Shown one piece after another: positions 42,891 through 54,540 of a DNA stretch of 64,000 nucleotides (its first letter is position 1; each line of letters begins with the position of its first letter). The notes under the pieces were generated by a model. The model did no database searches. It worked only from the letters and a program-made list of their open reading frames with translations, and was not told the DNA's origin. The stretch lies in the NCBI GenBank assembly GCA_948099385.1, contig CANUEZ040000167.1, positions 5,307,001-5,371,000 of the forward strand, in the 5' to 3' direction. Source of the DNA: Fasciola hepatica. Taxonomy: Eukaryota; Platyhelminthes; Trematoda; Plagiorchiida; Fasciolidae. A program made the position numbers and the translations under genes.

Positions 42891-44282
42891 GTGTCGAGAA
42901 ACATGCACAAGGCATGATCACAGAACGCAGTGATACAGAGCAGTATGAGAGGTTTACAGTTCTGAACTTTGAGATTTACCCGATTCCGGCAATAAAACAA
43001 AAGATCTAGGCAGTGTTTGAGTGAACTAAAGTGGAGATGGTTAACACTGCAATTATAAGTCGGTTTCGAATTCGGGAATGAACAATTGTGGATAGCCAGC
43101 CAAAAGTAAAAACGAAGACAAAAACGATACTGAAGAATGCTACAAGAGCAGTGTTAGCAAGAAAGAATGAAGCAACAGGTGCCGGACATCACATCATGGA
43201 CAAGGAGGTGAGGCAAGAATGATGAACAGTGTGCCATATGGAGTGTCGAAAACTGGATGCAACCGATCCGGTGGTCGAGGATGAATCACGCCAATCTAAA
43301 GAATTTAGTGTGAAGCGCATTAGAAGTAAAACTGGGGGAGGGTAAGGGAGTAAAAATAGATTAAAGAAGGGCCGAAAGGTGTAAAAAAAGAGGCAAGGCT
43401 GCACCAACTGCATATATAAAGGACCAGTATCGAGAAGCTGAGTGGGAGTGTCACTACAAGGCCTTTTTTGAATAGGTTATTTGAGTGCTGTATGGAAACT
43501 CACACGGAGAGGAAAGCTTCACCAGGGACACAGTGTGACGTTGAAGAGAATGAAAGGTGAATGGAAGCTTAACATGGAACTTCTAATAAAAGCTTTTGAA
43601 GAGGCTGTCTGTTTGAGACAGAAGTTGTAGATGCTATCCGGCATATATGCTAATTTGACGGGGCGGGAGGAAAACATTGGTGGCCTGGAGAAGGCCAGCC
43701 TCGAAAAGAAGGCAGACGTCAGAAGAGTACAAGGATACGATGTTCTGTAGATGTGATAAAAAATGAATAACCGAGTTCTAATCGACTACAGGTGATTGAT
43801 ATTCTGTTTCTTGAAGACCTTGGACGCCACTGAAGGCGGTTAACGAATGGATAGGGTAGCCTGAAAAAGGGGGCTGGGTTGACGTTAGTTGACGAAGTGG
43901 AAGGGGGGGGTAGATTGGAAAAGCAACGACGCGGACCAGATTCCGGTCATTGTTTTCCGTACTGCAAAGCAGAATGAATTGAATTGTTTTTATGGAGTAC
44001 GGGGAGTAGATGCCGAGGCGGTTTGGGGTGTTGACTGGTGTTCAGAATCCATCTTACTGTCCGGTGAAACTGTTATGATGAATTGAAATCCTGATTATAG
44101 GACCGTGATCACGGGCCAGCCATGTGAGGTATGCCATGCGACGTCAGCGGGCTTGAGTATAAGTTTAAACCGCCGCCATTTCAATCGATCACACAGTTTG
44201 GTCCGTACGCTAGTCCAGGGGCAACATCTAGTTGATCAATTGTGAACCACGCAACCGTGTTCAGTTTTTACAGGACAGCTAG
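42891..44282 (-). other. Non-coding tract with a LINE 3'-UTR-like piece
   Basis: About 43010-43110 matches the reverse complement of 31310-31400. The rest has no gene that I can support; small frames are not conserved and a G-rich run lies near 43900. Confidence 0.4.
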
Positions 44283-44400
44283 TGTCTTGAAGCCTTGTAG
44301 TACTACAAGGATCCGAGGCTTCAAGCACAATTATCCCAATTCTTGAAGAAGTCTCCGATCGACCGCTAGACTTACCAAGCTGTGAAGAAAGTGAAGGGGA
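44283..44400 (+). repeat. ~80-bp dispersed repeat, copy 3
   Basis: CTTGAAGCCTTGTAGTACTACAAG ... ATTATCCCAATTCTTGA corresponds to 2049-2130 and 1291-1380. Its origin is unknown. Confidence 0.45.
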
Positions 44401-44889
44401 GAGGTGGGGGGGGGGCAGGCGACCAAAGCAAAATACGCTAGACTTCAAGCGGTGTCTCACCGTGAACAGTGGCTTAAAAGGAAAGAGCTTTTGGTCAGGT
44501 TGGGTCGGTTAGCACGGAGCTGATAGCAGCCGGGGCCTATCGAGCGTCCAGAATCTTTACGGAGGTAGGCACAAAGGTCAGCACTCACTACCGTGGCTGC
44601 GTCAATTCATTCCAGTTTTGTTGGCTTAAGTGGCTTTGCTGAAAAAAGGAGTAGCTACACCCTTCTCACCTTCCAGGCGAGAGACAAACCAAGATTTTTG
44701 CCTATCATCACACCCGGTTTTCCAGACGATAGGCACGGACACAGGATAAATTAACTGCTTCATTTAATTACAACGCACCAGTAATCAGTATTCTATTTTT
44801 GTGAATAATTCGCCCCACTTTGCATCCAGCATCGTTTTAAAATATCTTACAGCCTGCACGCTAACGACTTCAGTTATTCTACTGCACAT
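44401..44889. other. Unassigned stretch
   Basis: It has no recognisable motif. A G run lies near 44407. Confidence 0.35.
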
Positions 44890-45460
44890 CCCTACTTACC
44901 CACTGCTGAAGAAGCTCGTTCATACTTTTGAATTAGGGCGTGGCTTCCATAATTTACGCTATTGACTTTCATTCTTTGGTCAGTGGCCTGTTCAAATATA
45001 TGAGCCGCACTTATGCCTAGTAAACCCCAAGGGATTTTAAATATCCTAATAAGATCTCCTCTAAGTCTTCTTCCTGTGGGTAAAAGGAATCCTATAGCCA
45101 TCGGTCATTTTCCATGGTATTACGCTAGATATTCTCCGACCACCGGAATGGCCAGATGTTGAACCTTTTTCATGCAGACTGAATTCTCCTTCAAAAATTG
45201 CCCAAGCCAGTACACAGAGCCACAAAAGTGGACTCGCCACTTCCTGTTGCATGGGTGTGAATACTTCCACCATCCTGGAACAGAAAGCTGAGTGCAGCCG
45301 AAGGCGTCAACCTCCTGCCTTGTGAGTAGACGGCCTGAACTGTCTGTAGCACTTGAAGTCTATAGTCAACTTGACACCCGAGTCCCTTGTTGACTGTGTG
45401 GTCTCTATTGTGACTGGCCCGTTTTCACCCATCATCTTCAATCTCGCTAGGGTTCTGACT
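44890..45460 (-). pseudogene. LINE RT C-terminal fragment
   Basis: Minus-strand frames contain GLGCQVDYRLQVLQTVQ, then QAWA-like LCVLAWAIFEGEF, then RLRGDLIRIFKIPWGLLGIS. The last resembles the RGDLIETFKVMKGLSGIS block of the LINE at 273-1290. Frameshifts separate the blocks. Its 5' side touches a copy of the ~80-bp repeat (45484-45560). Confidence 0.7.
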
Positions 45461-45731
45461 ATCAGGTGAATCATTTTTCCCTAAATTCTTGAAGTTCCTG
45501 AAGTGATACATGGGTTAGGGGCTCTGGCCCAAAATGTCCTGGATGTTGCATTTCTTCTTCCCATCTGAAATAAAAGGTTGCTGGACAGCTTAGACGTACC
45601 GGACTTGCTATGGGCAGAGTGTGTTAGGTGGAGCACATCGCGTGGAATCAAACCACAATATAAGCGGTACAAGCGATTTTACAAGCCTTTGCAGTAATGT
45701 TCTCATCAGGAGTTTGGAGAAGTCCTACGAA

Positions 45732-46112
45732 TAGTAACGTACACGTGTGGAAATCCTCCCCAGTCATTGCCACAAGCTTTCATTGTTTAGACAAGCTCCT
45801 TATTTTATTGATCCTTAAAAAGGTGCAGCATACATCAACCACTACATTTAAACGCGTGTTTATATTATGCATGCCTGGCTGTGCCCTTTTGATTTGGACT
45901 CTGGCTGCCATGACGGTGGTATCTGACAGTGACCTTTTCCGAACTCTGGTCCCAGTTGTTAAACACTGTGGCCGCACATTTGCGGTTCGTGCGTAATTTA
46001 TATACGTAAAATTTGGTAATTCCGTTCCGTAGAATCAGAGAATCAATCTTGTTCCGTCTTTGGGACTCGGTAACTGAGTTACCCGCTACTCGCGGCCGGA
46101 ATAAACTTTACA
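45732..46112 (+). repeat. Left LTR of BEL/Pao element H
   Basis: It is related to the D LTRs: CGTACACGTGTGGAAATCC matches CGTACATATGTGGAAATCC, and both end in GGAATAA-type sequence plus CA. It is followed by GTACTCAACTTGGAA and gag. The start is placed at 45732 by alignment; the terminal TG has been mutated. Confidence 0.72.
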
Positions 46113-47345
46113 GTACTCAACTTGGAATATTCACGAGAAATGTGGTCAGAAATGCTGCGAAGGTGGCAAAGAAAAACCGAGGCGAAGTGGGAAGTGACTT
46201 CACAATTTCCTGGGTTGTTTTTGGGTGGTACCGGTTCTCCATATTTTGCCAGGTCTACTAGTCCTGTCAGTGGCAACTTCAAGCATTTCAACCAAAGATA
46301 TAGAATTTGAAAGTGATGATGTTTATGGATTAGGACGGTAGATTGAGAAAACCTGCTTAGGTTAGCTAAAAGAGAAGCTGAGTCACTTAGAAAGGAGCAA
46401 ATTCGATGTCAGGAAAGAGAAGTGATCCTGAAGACCAAGAAGCATGAGATCATTCAGCCTAGCAATGCCGTGAAGCGGTCAAAGCATATTTGTTTCATAG
46501 GCCAACGAGAAATTCACTTACCCTAATTGGAATCATCCCCATTCGATGGAGGCGCAAGACGGCATTGCACAGCAATCGACACTTGTTCGATGGTGGACCC
46601 CGAAGGGAGTTACACCGAAACAATTGTAATCTTTAGGAATCTGTTTGGATAATCATTTATGGTCACCCGGAATAAGATCGATGGGGTGCTATCAGGAGTA
46701 GGACTTTCCAAAAGCTCTATAGTCAATCGAGCGACAAAATGCAAAGTAGCAGCTTCAATCTGGATCACCTAGATTATCGATGGGTCCTGAATTCACCGCA
46801 TACAGTGCTCAGTTTACCCACGGAACTACTGAGTAGATGGGCGGACGAAACCGAGAAAATCAGTAGATTGAGGGGGGAAACTACGCTCTAGGATCTGGCG
46901 CAGTTCACGGACCCTCCCGCCCGAACAGAAAATAGTCGCTTCGGCCAACTTGTACTTGAAACAAGAAAGCTACCTAAGGCTACGAATACACTACAGAGCT
47001 GGACTAGAGGTACTAATAGGAGCAAATCACGGGCAAATACACCCGCAGTATCTCTCGAAGTTGAAAACGTTTAGGTATGTTAGGTGTGTGGAGCGCAGCA
47101 TTGGCTGCCAGAGTGCACTCGTTTCCGTAAAGTAGATGTTGATGAGCGATGCGCAATGGCTACGGGCTTCGGCGAGTGCTTTTTTGTCTCAAGGCTTCAC
47201 ATCGTGCAGCATTATGTCGAATAAAAATAAGTTGTAGCCAAGGTGGACGCCACAGGAAGCGCCATCGCCTGCTTCACGAAACCAGTAAGTCGAATGCAGA
47301 AGAAACTAAGAAGCCAAGTGTGGTTTTCTAAATGTCTGGGGCTAA
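46113..47345 (+). pseudogene. Element H gag, heavily decayed
   Basis: Fragments in several frames match gag of D, for example WADETEKISRL, FGQLVLETRKLPK, VCGAQHWLPECTRFRKVDVDERCAMA and the His/Cys tail RHRLLHETSKS. Many frameshifts and stops mean no Gag could be made. Confidence 0.75.
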
Positions 47346-48990
47346 TGAAAAGCGCATTCGCTTGGGAGTGATAGCAGTCGGTTGGGGTGGCAAGAGAGTT
47401 AGTCTTTTTAGACTGTGGCTCTGGTACTACGTTAGTGAGGGAGGAACTTGCGGAGATATGAAGTCAAAAGGGGTAAATCTTCCTTGGCAGTGAGAACAGG
47501 AATTGGTACCCAGGTTATTCAGTCAACCAGACTGCACCCGCTACTAGTCTCCTTGATCAAAACCTATAGGGCAGAGAGCTCAGAAGCGTTTACTAATGAA
47601 GATCTGTCGATAAGTGCATCTAAGTCGGTGCGATCGGATTTGAGTCAGTGGCGGAACCTCAACGGGGTCGCCGTTGAGGAGTGGCTGAAGGATAAAATGG
47701 ATCTGTTGATCGGCAGTGACGCATCAGATGCGTTCTGGGTCCTGGGTCAAAGAATAGAAAGCCGTAGAGCACGGTATGAAGTGAACAAAATAATCGGCTG
47801 GAATTTACATGGCAGTACAAACGGAAGATACGGCATAAAGATACAAATCAACTGCTCTTCGGTGGAAACGTCAAACATTGAACAGGCACTTCATCACCCG
47901 TTGAACTCCGGGCATGCTGAAGTGGCCATTGATGGAGATGCTTCGTCGCGAGAAGATAAGCCAGCTCAGGAGACGGTGGCAGAGAAAGCTAAATACGTAA
48001 CAGAGCTTTCTGAGATTCCTGCTTCGTGGGGATCCACCATAAAACCAATGCCAAACAGCCGAGAAAGGGCACTGAAAATGTTATACTTCCCCAAAGATAG
48101 GCTTATTACAGAAACACAACTAAGGATGGAATATATGCGAGCCATGCGAAATATCATGGGCCTGGATTATATAGAAAGATCGAATACGGTGGTATTCAAC
48201 TCGAATCTGAGTTGGTACTTACCACACCACCTTGTCGTGAACCCGAGGAAACCGGGAAAGGTAAGGGTGTATCCCTCAACAGCCATATGCTACGGGACCC
48301 AGACTGGACGGCACCAGCAGCCGAGGTTTTATGCCTTTTTCGGCTGGGAAATGTGACGGCCTCTGCGGGCATGCGTTAGATATCTCTGCAAGTGAAGAAG
48401 CCTGTCCTAAGTAAGGAATCTTCCCTCCTTCTCTGGTGGCACAAAAAGGACGCAGACAGTAAACCGGACGGGTGCAGGCAGACGCTCCATCCCTTAAAAA
48501 GTGTATCATCCATTTCGTAGCTGACCTCGCCCTCAAGGAAACCCCTAAGCTTTCCGGCGGCATCAGCAATCTGTCAGAAGAGCAGTGAGCTAGTTCTATA
48601 TGAAGGACTTTCCGGTTTACTCTGGCGACCCGCTTGCTGCAGTTCCATATGTGGCCTAACCGGCCACCACGGTGAAGGCAGGAGAGTTCATCCTTAAAAA
48701 ATTGGATTTCAAACAGCCGTGAGGTTCTCTGTGTTATTCCGGAGTCCCAGAAAATTGAGTGCTCCAGAGAGCTCTTGAGATCTTCTTCACTAATAGAGAC
48801 CGTGCTTCGAATTCGATATAATTCCAAAGGAAACAAATTTGTATTCAATCTGGACCCACCCAAGCAACCAGCCACACGGAGAGTATTCCTACTATCAGTT
48901 TCAAGCCTCCATGGTCCCTTGGGATTCGTTTCACAATGGCCACTAACAGAAAAGTGCTTGCTGAAGTCGCTGTGCCAAAAGGTGAAGGGT
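47346..48990 (+). pseudogene. Element H protease, linker and RT, decayed
   Basis: Protease reads FLDCGSGTTLVREE, so the DSG motif is DCG. A 302-codon open frame (47448-48356) carries the linker MDLLIGSDASDAFWVLGQ and the RT start (YLPHHLVVNPRKPGKVRV). It then breaks, and the catalytic box reads FYMKD where YVDD is expected (about 48593-48610). The connection domain (NLDPPKQPATRR) is still legible at 48840-48880. Pol resumes near 53600. Confidence 0.85.
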
Positions 48991-49522
48991 TGAGACGAAC
49001 CTCCGAGCCACTGAGAGGTGAAGCTGCCTGGAGCTTGAGTTTTTTCGAAAAAGAACATCACGAGAAAGACCAACTGACGCTGGTCCGAAAAACCTTGTGA
49101 TAAGGTTCCAAGTTCCGATCCAGACGGGGAGTCAGGAGAACAGAGATTACGAGATGGGAAGTAAGGTTAGCCCGTAGGACCTATGCAACCCGTGATCTCA
49201 CCCACAATGTAAGCCATTGTGTAATTTGTCTTCATCGCTGGGGCGTACCCAGAGTCCGACCATTTCCTCTTCTCTTGAAGCCTTGTTAGCAACCATCTCA
49301 GAACTTGAACTTCAATAACTCCAAGAATGGAAAATCACACTTCGGCAGAAATCCCTGTGTCCAAGTTGGGCATCCCAAAGTGCCATGATGGGGCGAAAAG
49401 GACGGAATGTCTTGCGACATATGCGGGCAGTGGCACTATCGGAAGTGTAGTGAGCTTTCTGTTAGTGACCTCAAACTGTACGGGAAGCGAACCAGTTTGA
49501 AGTGGATGTATACTGTCCGTCT
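48409..49522 (+). repeat. Source copy of the 1114-bp inverted duplication
   Basis: It matches 25727-26840 in reverse complement from AAGTAAGGAATC (48409) to TGTCCGTCT (49522). Here the sequence runs on smoothly into its neighbours on both sides (BEL H pol at left, LINE PHD-like region at right), so this is the donor and 25727-26840 the copy. Confidence 0.9.
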
Positions 49523-49560
49523 GAGCACATGCGAACCACCGCTAAGCTTGGGTTTAGGTG
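49403..49560 (+). pseudogene. LINE PHD-like zinc finger
   Basis: The frame starting ATGTCTTGCGACATATGC encodes MSCDICGQWHYRKCSELS, a Cys-x2-Cys ... His-x3-Cys spacing as in PHD fingers found at the N-terminus of some CR1-clade proteins, then LKLYGKRTSLKWM. Its first part is duplicated on the minus strand at 25727-25842. Confidence 0.6.
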
Positions 49561-50429
49561 AATGGAAATAGTCCACAGGTTGTGAAACTATAGTGCTCCA
49601 GAATCAATCACGGTACACAGATGCTAACGCATGAATGAAAAAAAGGTAACAAGGCTTAAAATTTGGAGCAGTCCGTTAAGCACTAGATATCTGGACTGCA
49701 GAATTCCTTATATAATAAAGAATATGAATTAGAAAAATTCAAGGAGCCAAACCGAGAGTATAACTCAAAAACTGGCGAAGTTTAGCAGACAGCAAAAATT
49801 GCCACCGGTGGGCAGAGAAATGTCTTCATGAAGGGGATAGTTGAGCCGTTCCGCTTGTCCATTAGACAAAGATTCAGGGAGTTAAGGTGCTAGGGCATGC
49901 TCTTTTGAAGGGAGTTTTTAGGTTAGACGGCTGGTCGACCAATCCAGGAGAAAACAAGAGCCTAAGGCGTACGACAGTGGAGTTTGGAAACACGACTTTC
50001 TGAGGCAGGTTCTCGGCAGCCGTGGACATGATTGGTTGAAACACAAATGCAGTAATGCGTGTGGAACCTCAACACTTAGGGCAAGGCTCCAGGAACACTT
50101 CTGGTGGGAGCACTACCTACAAAGAAACCACACCTACCCCTTTGATGAGCGCGAGATCAGTGGTATTAGCCCATCATCGGCCCCAAGCAGCTTCCCCAGT
50201 GACTGACACTTCTCTGTGGAGGCAGGAATAAAGCAGTAGGGACAGCAGAAACAGCGTCACCCCGGTTTCCCTCCCCGAACACCCCAGTTCCGTGACAAAA
50301 AATGGGGAGGCCTATCAGGCCATGAGTCCGATAGCAAGCTAGGGACAGGGATGAGTAATATCCGGCGGGTGGGCTACACGGCACCTCCCACTGGGGAACT
50401 CATAGCAGTTTACAACAAGGCTTGGGGCG

Positions 50430-51100
50430 CGGTGAACAGCAGAAAGGAACTCGAGGTTAAGGCCTTTGCAGCCGACCGCACAGCGATGACGGAGACGTGG
50501 TTACATTAAAAAGCAGCCACGGGGCTGCTACCAGCCAAGGGGTACTGCGCCTACCGGACGGACGGAGGGGACAGCAAGGTAGGCGGATGAGAGCTACCGT
50601 TATTCAACGAAAACGTTTAACTGCAAACTACAGAAGCTCTGTACACCCTAAATGCACAAGCTTCACCAGGCTGCATGCCGGCTCCGGGAACCTCTACGGA
50701 TAAAGTATGTGTATACAGTAGCCCAAATGCAACCCCAGAAGAGGACCATTTAGTTTTCGAGTATCTAACCACTGCTGCTCCACGGGCATCCCGAATTTTG
50801 ATTATGGTGTATTTTAGCCCCCCTGAAACAAGATGAGAGATCCTGTCTTCTTCGACTGACACCCACCGTGGTAGAAAGTGAATCGAGCTGGTGGACTGCA
50901 TACCGATCTTTCAGCACTTCAACCATCCGACCAGGTTGAGGGAAGGACAAACTCCGATAGTGCTTAACGTGATGCTCACCAAACACTCGGAGGGAGCAGT
51001 TGAACTACAGTTCGAAGCCCCGCTTGAGAGGAGTGACTACAAGGTCATCAAATTTCTGATCCAACGGTTACCCCTGGGCGAAAAATAAGATGCGAGGGCA
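50430..51100 (+). pseudogene. LINE AP-endonuclease
   Basis: MTETWLH at about 50485 is the APE catalytic Glu block, followed by LLPAKGYCAYRTDGGDSKVGG. The stretch 50891-51088 matches the end of the endonuclease and start of the linker. Stops and frameshifts inactivate it. Confidence 0.65.
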
Positions 51101-51269
51101 CTCCAAAAGCCTGGACGTCATCACGACCAGGGAGGCAGCAGGTGGAGTTGACTAGGGTGCTCCTTATCAGAGAGTGGGAGAGGGTGGACCGTCATCAGGG
51201 GCCATCCCTCAGGTTGATCGAGGAGTTCGCCTCACTGAGATGAGCCAAAAGACTGGGCAAGCGACCGTG

Positions 51270-53157
51270 GTTAACGAGCCGATCCATGAAGGCGCAACTG
51301 GAGAAGCCCAAAGCGCGGCATCTTTATCTCTCAACAGGTAGGCACGAGAGTTTGCCGCGATGTATGAGAACCCGTGAGCGTGCCAAAAGGGTGCAGCGAG
51401 CAAGTCAGGCTAGATATGAAATGGCTTTAGAACGCACAGTAAGAGCGTGTCCAAAGGCTCATTATGACTACCTCCAGCCTAAGGCTCCAGCAAGAGTCGC
51501 CCTAGGATGCTTGATCAACAAAACTGAGTAAAGTCAACGGGTGCTCACGAAAAAGGGCAGACTGGAGAACTTCTTTCAATGTGTGCACAGATGAGATACC
51601 GGTAGACAGAACAAGACAACTGTGACCCAGCAGACGATCACCATGGATGGAGTTATCATTAGCATTGTTGGCGTTCAACTGGCCCTGAGCAGTCCGAGAA
51701 GCATTGAGGATGCTGGGCCGGGTGGTGTCCGTCCCGCCTTTCTAGAAGTTCCAGCTAGTGTACTGGCCGAACCGCCGTTCAACTTATCTCTAGACACCGG
51801 GGAGCTACAGGACTAATAAAAACTGGCTCAAGTTGTCTCCGTACACAAACGAGGCAAACGGGAGGTGGCCTCTAACTACCGTCCCGTAAGCTTACTAACA
51901 ATAGCCCACAAAGAACCACAGGGACGGGTTAGAGAGCGACTAACAGAACATCTACGGACTCACCTGCTGATAGCTGACAGCAACGTGGGTTTGTGAAGGA
52001 AGGTCCTGTTTCACTAAACTGCTATCATTTTTCGATGAGGTATTTAGCAGGTTAAACCAAGGGGAAGCAGCGGAGATAAGTGACTGGGACTTTGAAAAGC
52101 CTTTGAGTCAGTAAACCACCGTTTCTTGCTGGGCACACTGAAGACATTTTGAGTGGCCTCACAAATTGTGAGGTGGATCGAGGATCACTCAGGTGACAGA
52201 GCCTTCGTTATGCAAGTCGTGGACACCGGGTGTGCACCGTCCCAAGCATTCAAAGGTGTACCGCAAGGATCAGTGCTGGGACCACTGTTGTTCCCGGTAC
52301 ACCAGACTAGTCTGGTAACTAAAGTAGACTGCACAGGGTTCCCTTAAGCGGATATTATCAAAATATTAAGTGAACCAACTCATGTCAACTGCAGACTGAC
52401 TCAAACAGAATAAGTGCGTGGGCTGATAGGCGGGAGTTGCCACCAAATTCACCCAAGAGCAAACACTTTCTGGCAGGCAGGGAATCAACAAAGACCGACG
52501 CATAGGGCTGTCCGTCCCAGCATGGATTGAGTCCACTTCTGTGGTAAGAGACCTAGGTGTGTTTGTGCATGTGAGCCTCAAACCCGCCCAGCAGTGCGCA
52601 CCAGCAGCACTAGGGGCAAACAGGGCGCTTTTCAACTTAAAATGAACGTTAGTGTCTGGGGAGGCCGGAGTAATTTTCCTAAAAAAACAAGGTGACTGTG
52701 AGGCACTGCTCGAATACTTTTGTTCAAGCATGGACACCAAGCCTAGTGACGGAAGATAAGGTATTGAAAGAATTTTGAAAGAGATTTACTCGAATGATAA
52801 GCGGGATGCAGAAGAAGCCGTACCAGGAAAGACTAAAAGCCCTGAATCCATTTTCCCTTGATCGCCGCATGTTAAGAGGTGATTTGATTGGGTGCTGTAA
52901 TTTATATAGGGGAGTTAATACGACCGACAGATAACTACCGGCTCTTTATCACAACTTCACTTAGGGGACACGAGCATAGACTGGACAAACCAAGGGCAAT
53001 TAAGAGCATGAGAGCGTGTATCTTTTCCCACGGTGTCAAGAGCAAGTGGAACAAGTTGCCGCCACAAATAGTGACATCGACCTCTGTCGGTGCCTTTAAG
53101 CATGAAGTGGATGCTCTATGGACAGAGGTGCTCTCAGAATATTACTGGCCGCCCTAG
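51270..53157 (+). pseudogene. LINE reverse transcriptase and C-terminal domain
   Basis: Blocks in order are a basic linker (RERAKRVQRASQARYEMALE), SNYRPVSLLT near 51875, KAFESVNHRFL near 52100 and FKGVPQGSVLGPLLF at about 52250-52295. The C-terminal RRMLRGDLI is near 52870 and WNKLPPQIVTSTSVGAFKHEVD at 53050-53120. No FADD box was found; that part (52340-52560) is broken. The stop at 53155-53157 fits the native C-terminus. Confidence 0.8.
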
Positions 53158-53310
53158 GCTTTCCCTTCTATCCTCGTCATCTGTCCTTCCCCCCTCGAAC
53201 TAACTATCCTATAGTGTATCTCATCACTCTGGAGTTTTCTTACTGTATCCATCTCTATCATAGCCTTCATATCGCCCTACTCATCATAACTCCGTAATAA
53301 AGTCTTCAAG

Positions 53311-53600
53311 TTATTCGAGGACTCAGGGTGTGTCTCGCACGGTACAGCAGTGAGTTGAGGCTCCGAACCTATGTTGGTGTGGGTGTGCCGTTCCCTGGGA
53401 CGAGCTCCTTTCTTTTCATTCTCCCTCAGCTACCACAAATACCGAATTATATTGGATACCTGGAAGTCACAGAAAGCCAGAAGTACTTGGGGTCACGGTG
53501 CAGGAAACTGGACGTTTGCTGGCTGAAGCCGCAGGTCGAGTGGCCTGACCTGATCTAACCTCTTCAGGGTGACGCCGACACGTGATGACATGACTGGTTG
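53311..53600. other. Unassigned stretch between LINE 3' end and resumed BEL pol
   Basis: No motif is recognised. It could be LINE 3' sequence, a further small insertion, or unrecognisable H pol. Confidence 0.35.
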
Positions 53601-54540
53601 CCAGCATAGATCAACTTGACAGAAATCAGGTGTACACGCGGAGCCCAAATCCACTAGTTTTCAGATGCCTCTGGAGTAGGCTACGGGGTGGTGGCTTATG
53701 GCTGCCGGGCAGATGAAAACGTAGGCGGCACATCCAGATAGTTTTCGCAAAGGCGAGAGTAGCTTCACTGAAGACAGTGTCCATTCCGAGGCTAGGGCTG
53801 ACTGCAGCATTACCGGCCGTGGGGGCCGCAATGTTGATTGATAAGTACTTTGATCCGATGGACTGTGAATCAAACCTATGGACAGACCCAGCCGCAGAGC
53901 CGCATTATATAAATCACACTAACACTCGCTTTGGCACCTTCGTGGCCAGCTGACCTACTGTGATTCAGGGGCCGACCGAGGCTCATCAGATGCATTGCGC
54001 GCAATCCGCCAGTAACCCAGTCGACTTCTGCTCCAACAGCCTAAGTATGCTAGAAAAGCTGCGTATGTAGACAGTGGGACCGGACTTCCTAGCTGCGTCT
54101 AAAGACACGTGGCCGAAATAACCAAAACCTGAGCTTGAAGATGGCTATATTGGAATAAACGACTAATACCGGCCGCAAACACCACGGTAACCGGAAACCT
54201 AATACAAACTGTCTGTCATTTCCCCAACTGAACTAGAGTGTTACCAGCCGTGGCCCGGTTGACGAGATTCAAGATACAGCTGATGATTTTGAATGAGTGA
54301 CAGAAGGGCCAGAGAAAGTCAGGCGATTCATAAGAAATGACATTACTTGTCGCCGAAATGCAGCAGCTGGCCAACAAATGATGGGCCCTCCAGTTGTAAG
54401 AGCTCGACCAGGATAAGGCCCATTTGTAAAAATCGGCGTCGATTGTTTTGGTCCGTTATTCGCACGAAAAAGGAGAAGCAAGCAAAAGAGTTATGGCTGC
54501 CTGATAACAGTGAAGTTGCTTTACACCACGTTGTTTTCCC
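53601..54540 (+). pseudogene. Element H pol, RNase H and integrase remnants
   Basis: SDASGVGYGVVAYGC-like sequence lies near 53658, IVFAKARVAS near 53740, WTDPAAEPHYINHT near 53880 and SASNPVDFCSNSL near 54010. The integrase shows CRRNAAAGQQMMGPP and IGVDCFGPLFARK near 54430-54470, keeping the first Asp. The sequence ends abruptly after GCLITVK, so the rest of integrase and the right LTR are missing. Confidence 0.75.

Larger units (their letters stand above)
49400..53310 (+). mobile_element. Nearly full-length but broken CR1-like LINE inserted in element H
   Basis: The order on the plus strand is a PHD-like finger (49403-49560), a degraded linker (49560-50420), APE endonuclease (50430-51100), RT (51270-52340), a C-terminal region to 53157 and a short 3' UTR ending in AATAAAGTCTTCAAGTTATTC. 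H pol lies on both sides (to about 49030 and from about 53600). The target duplication could not be placed. Confidence 0.75.
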
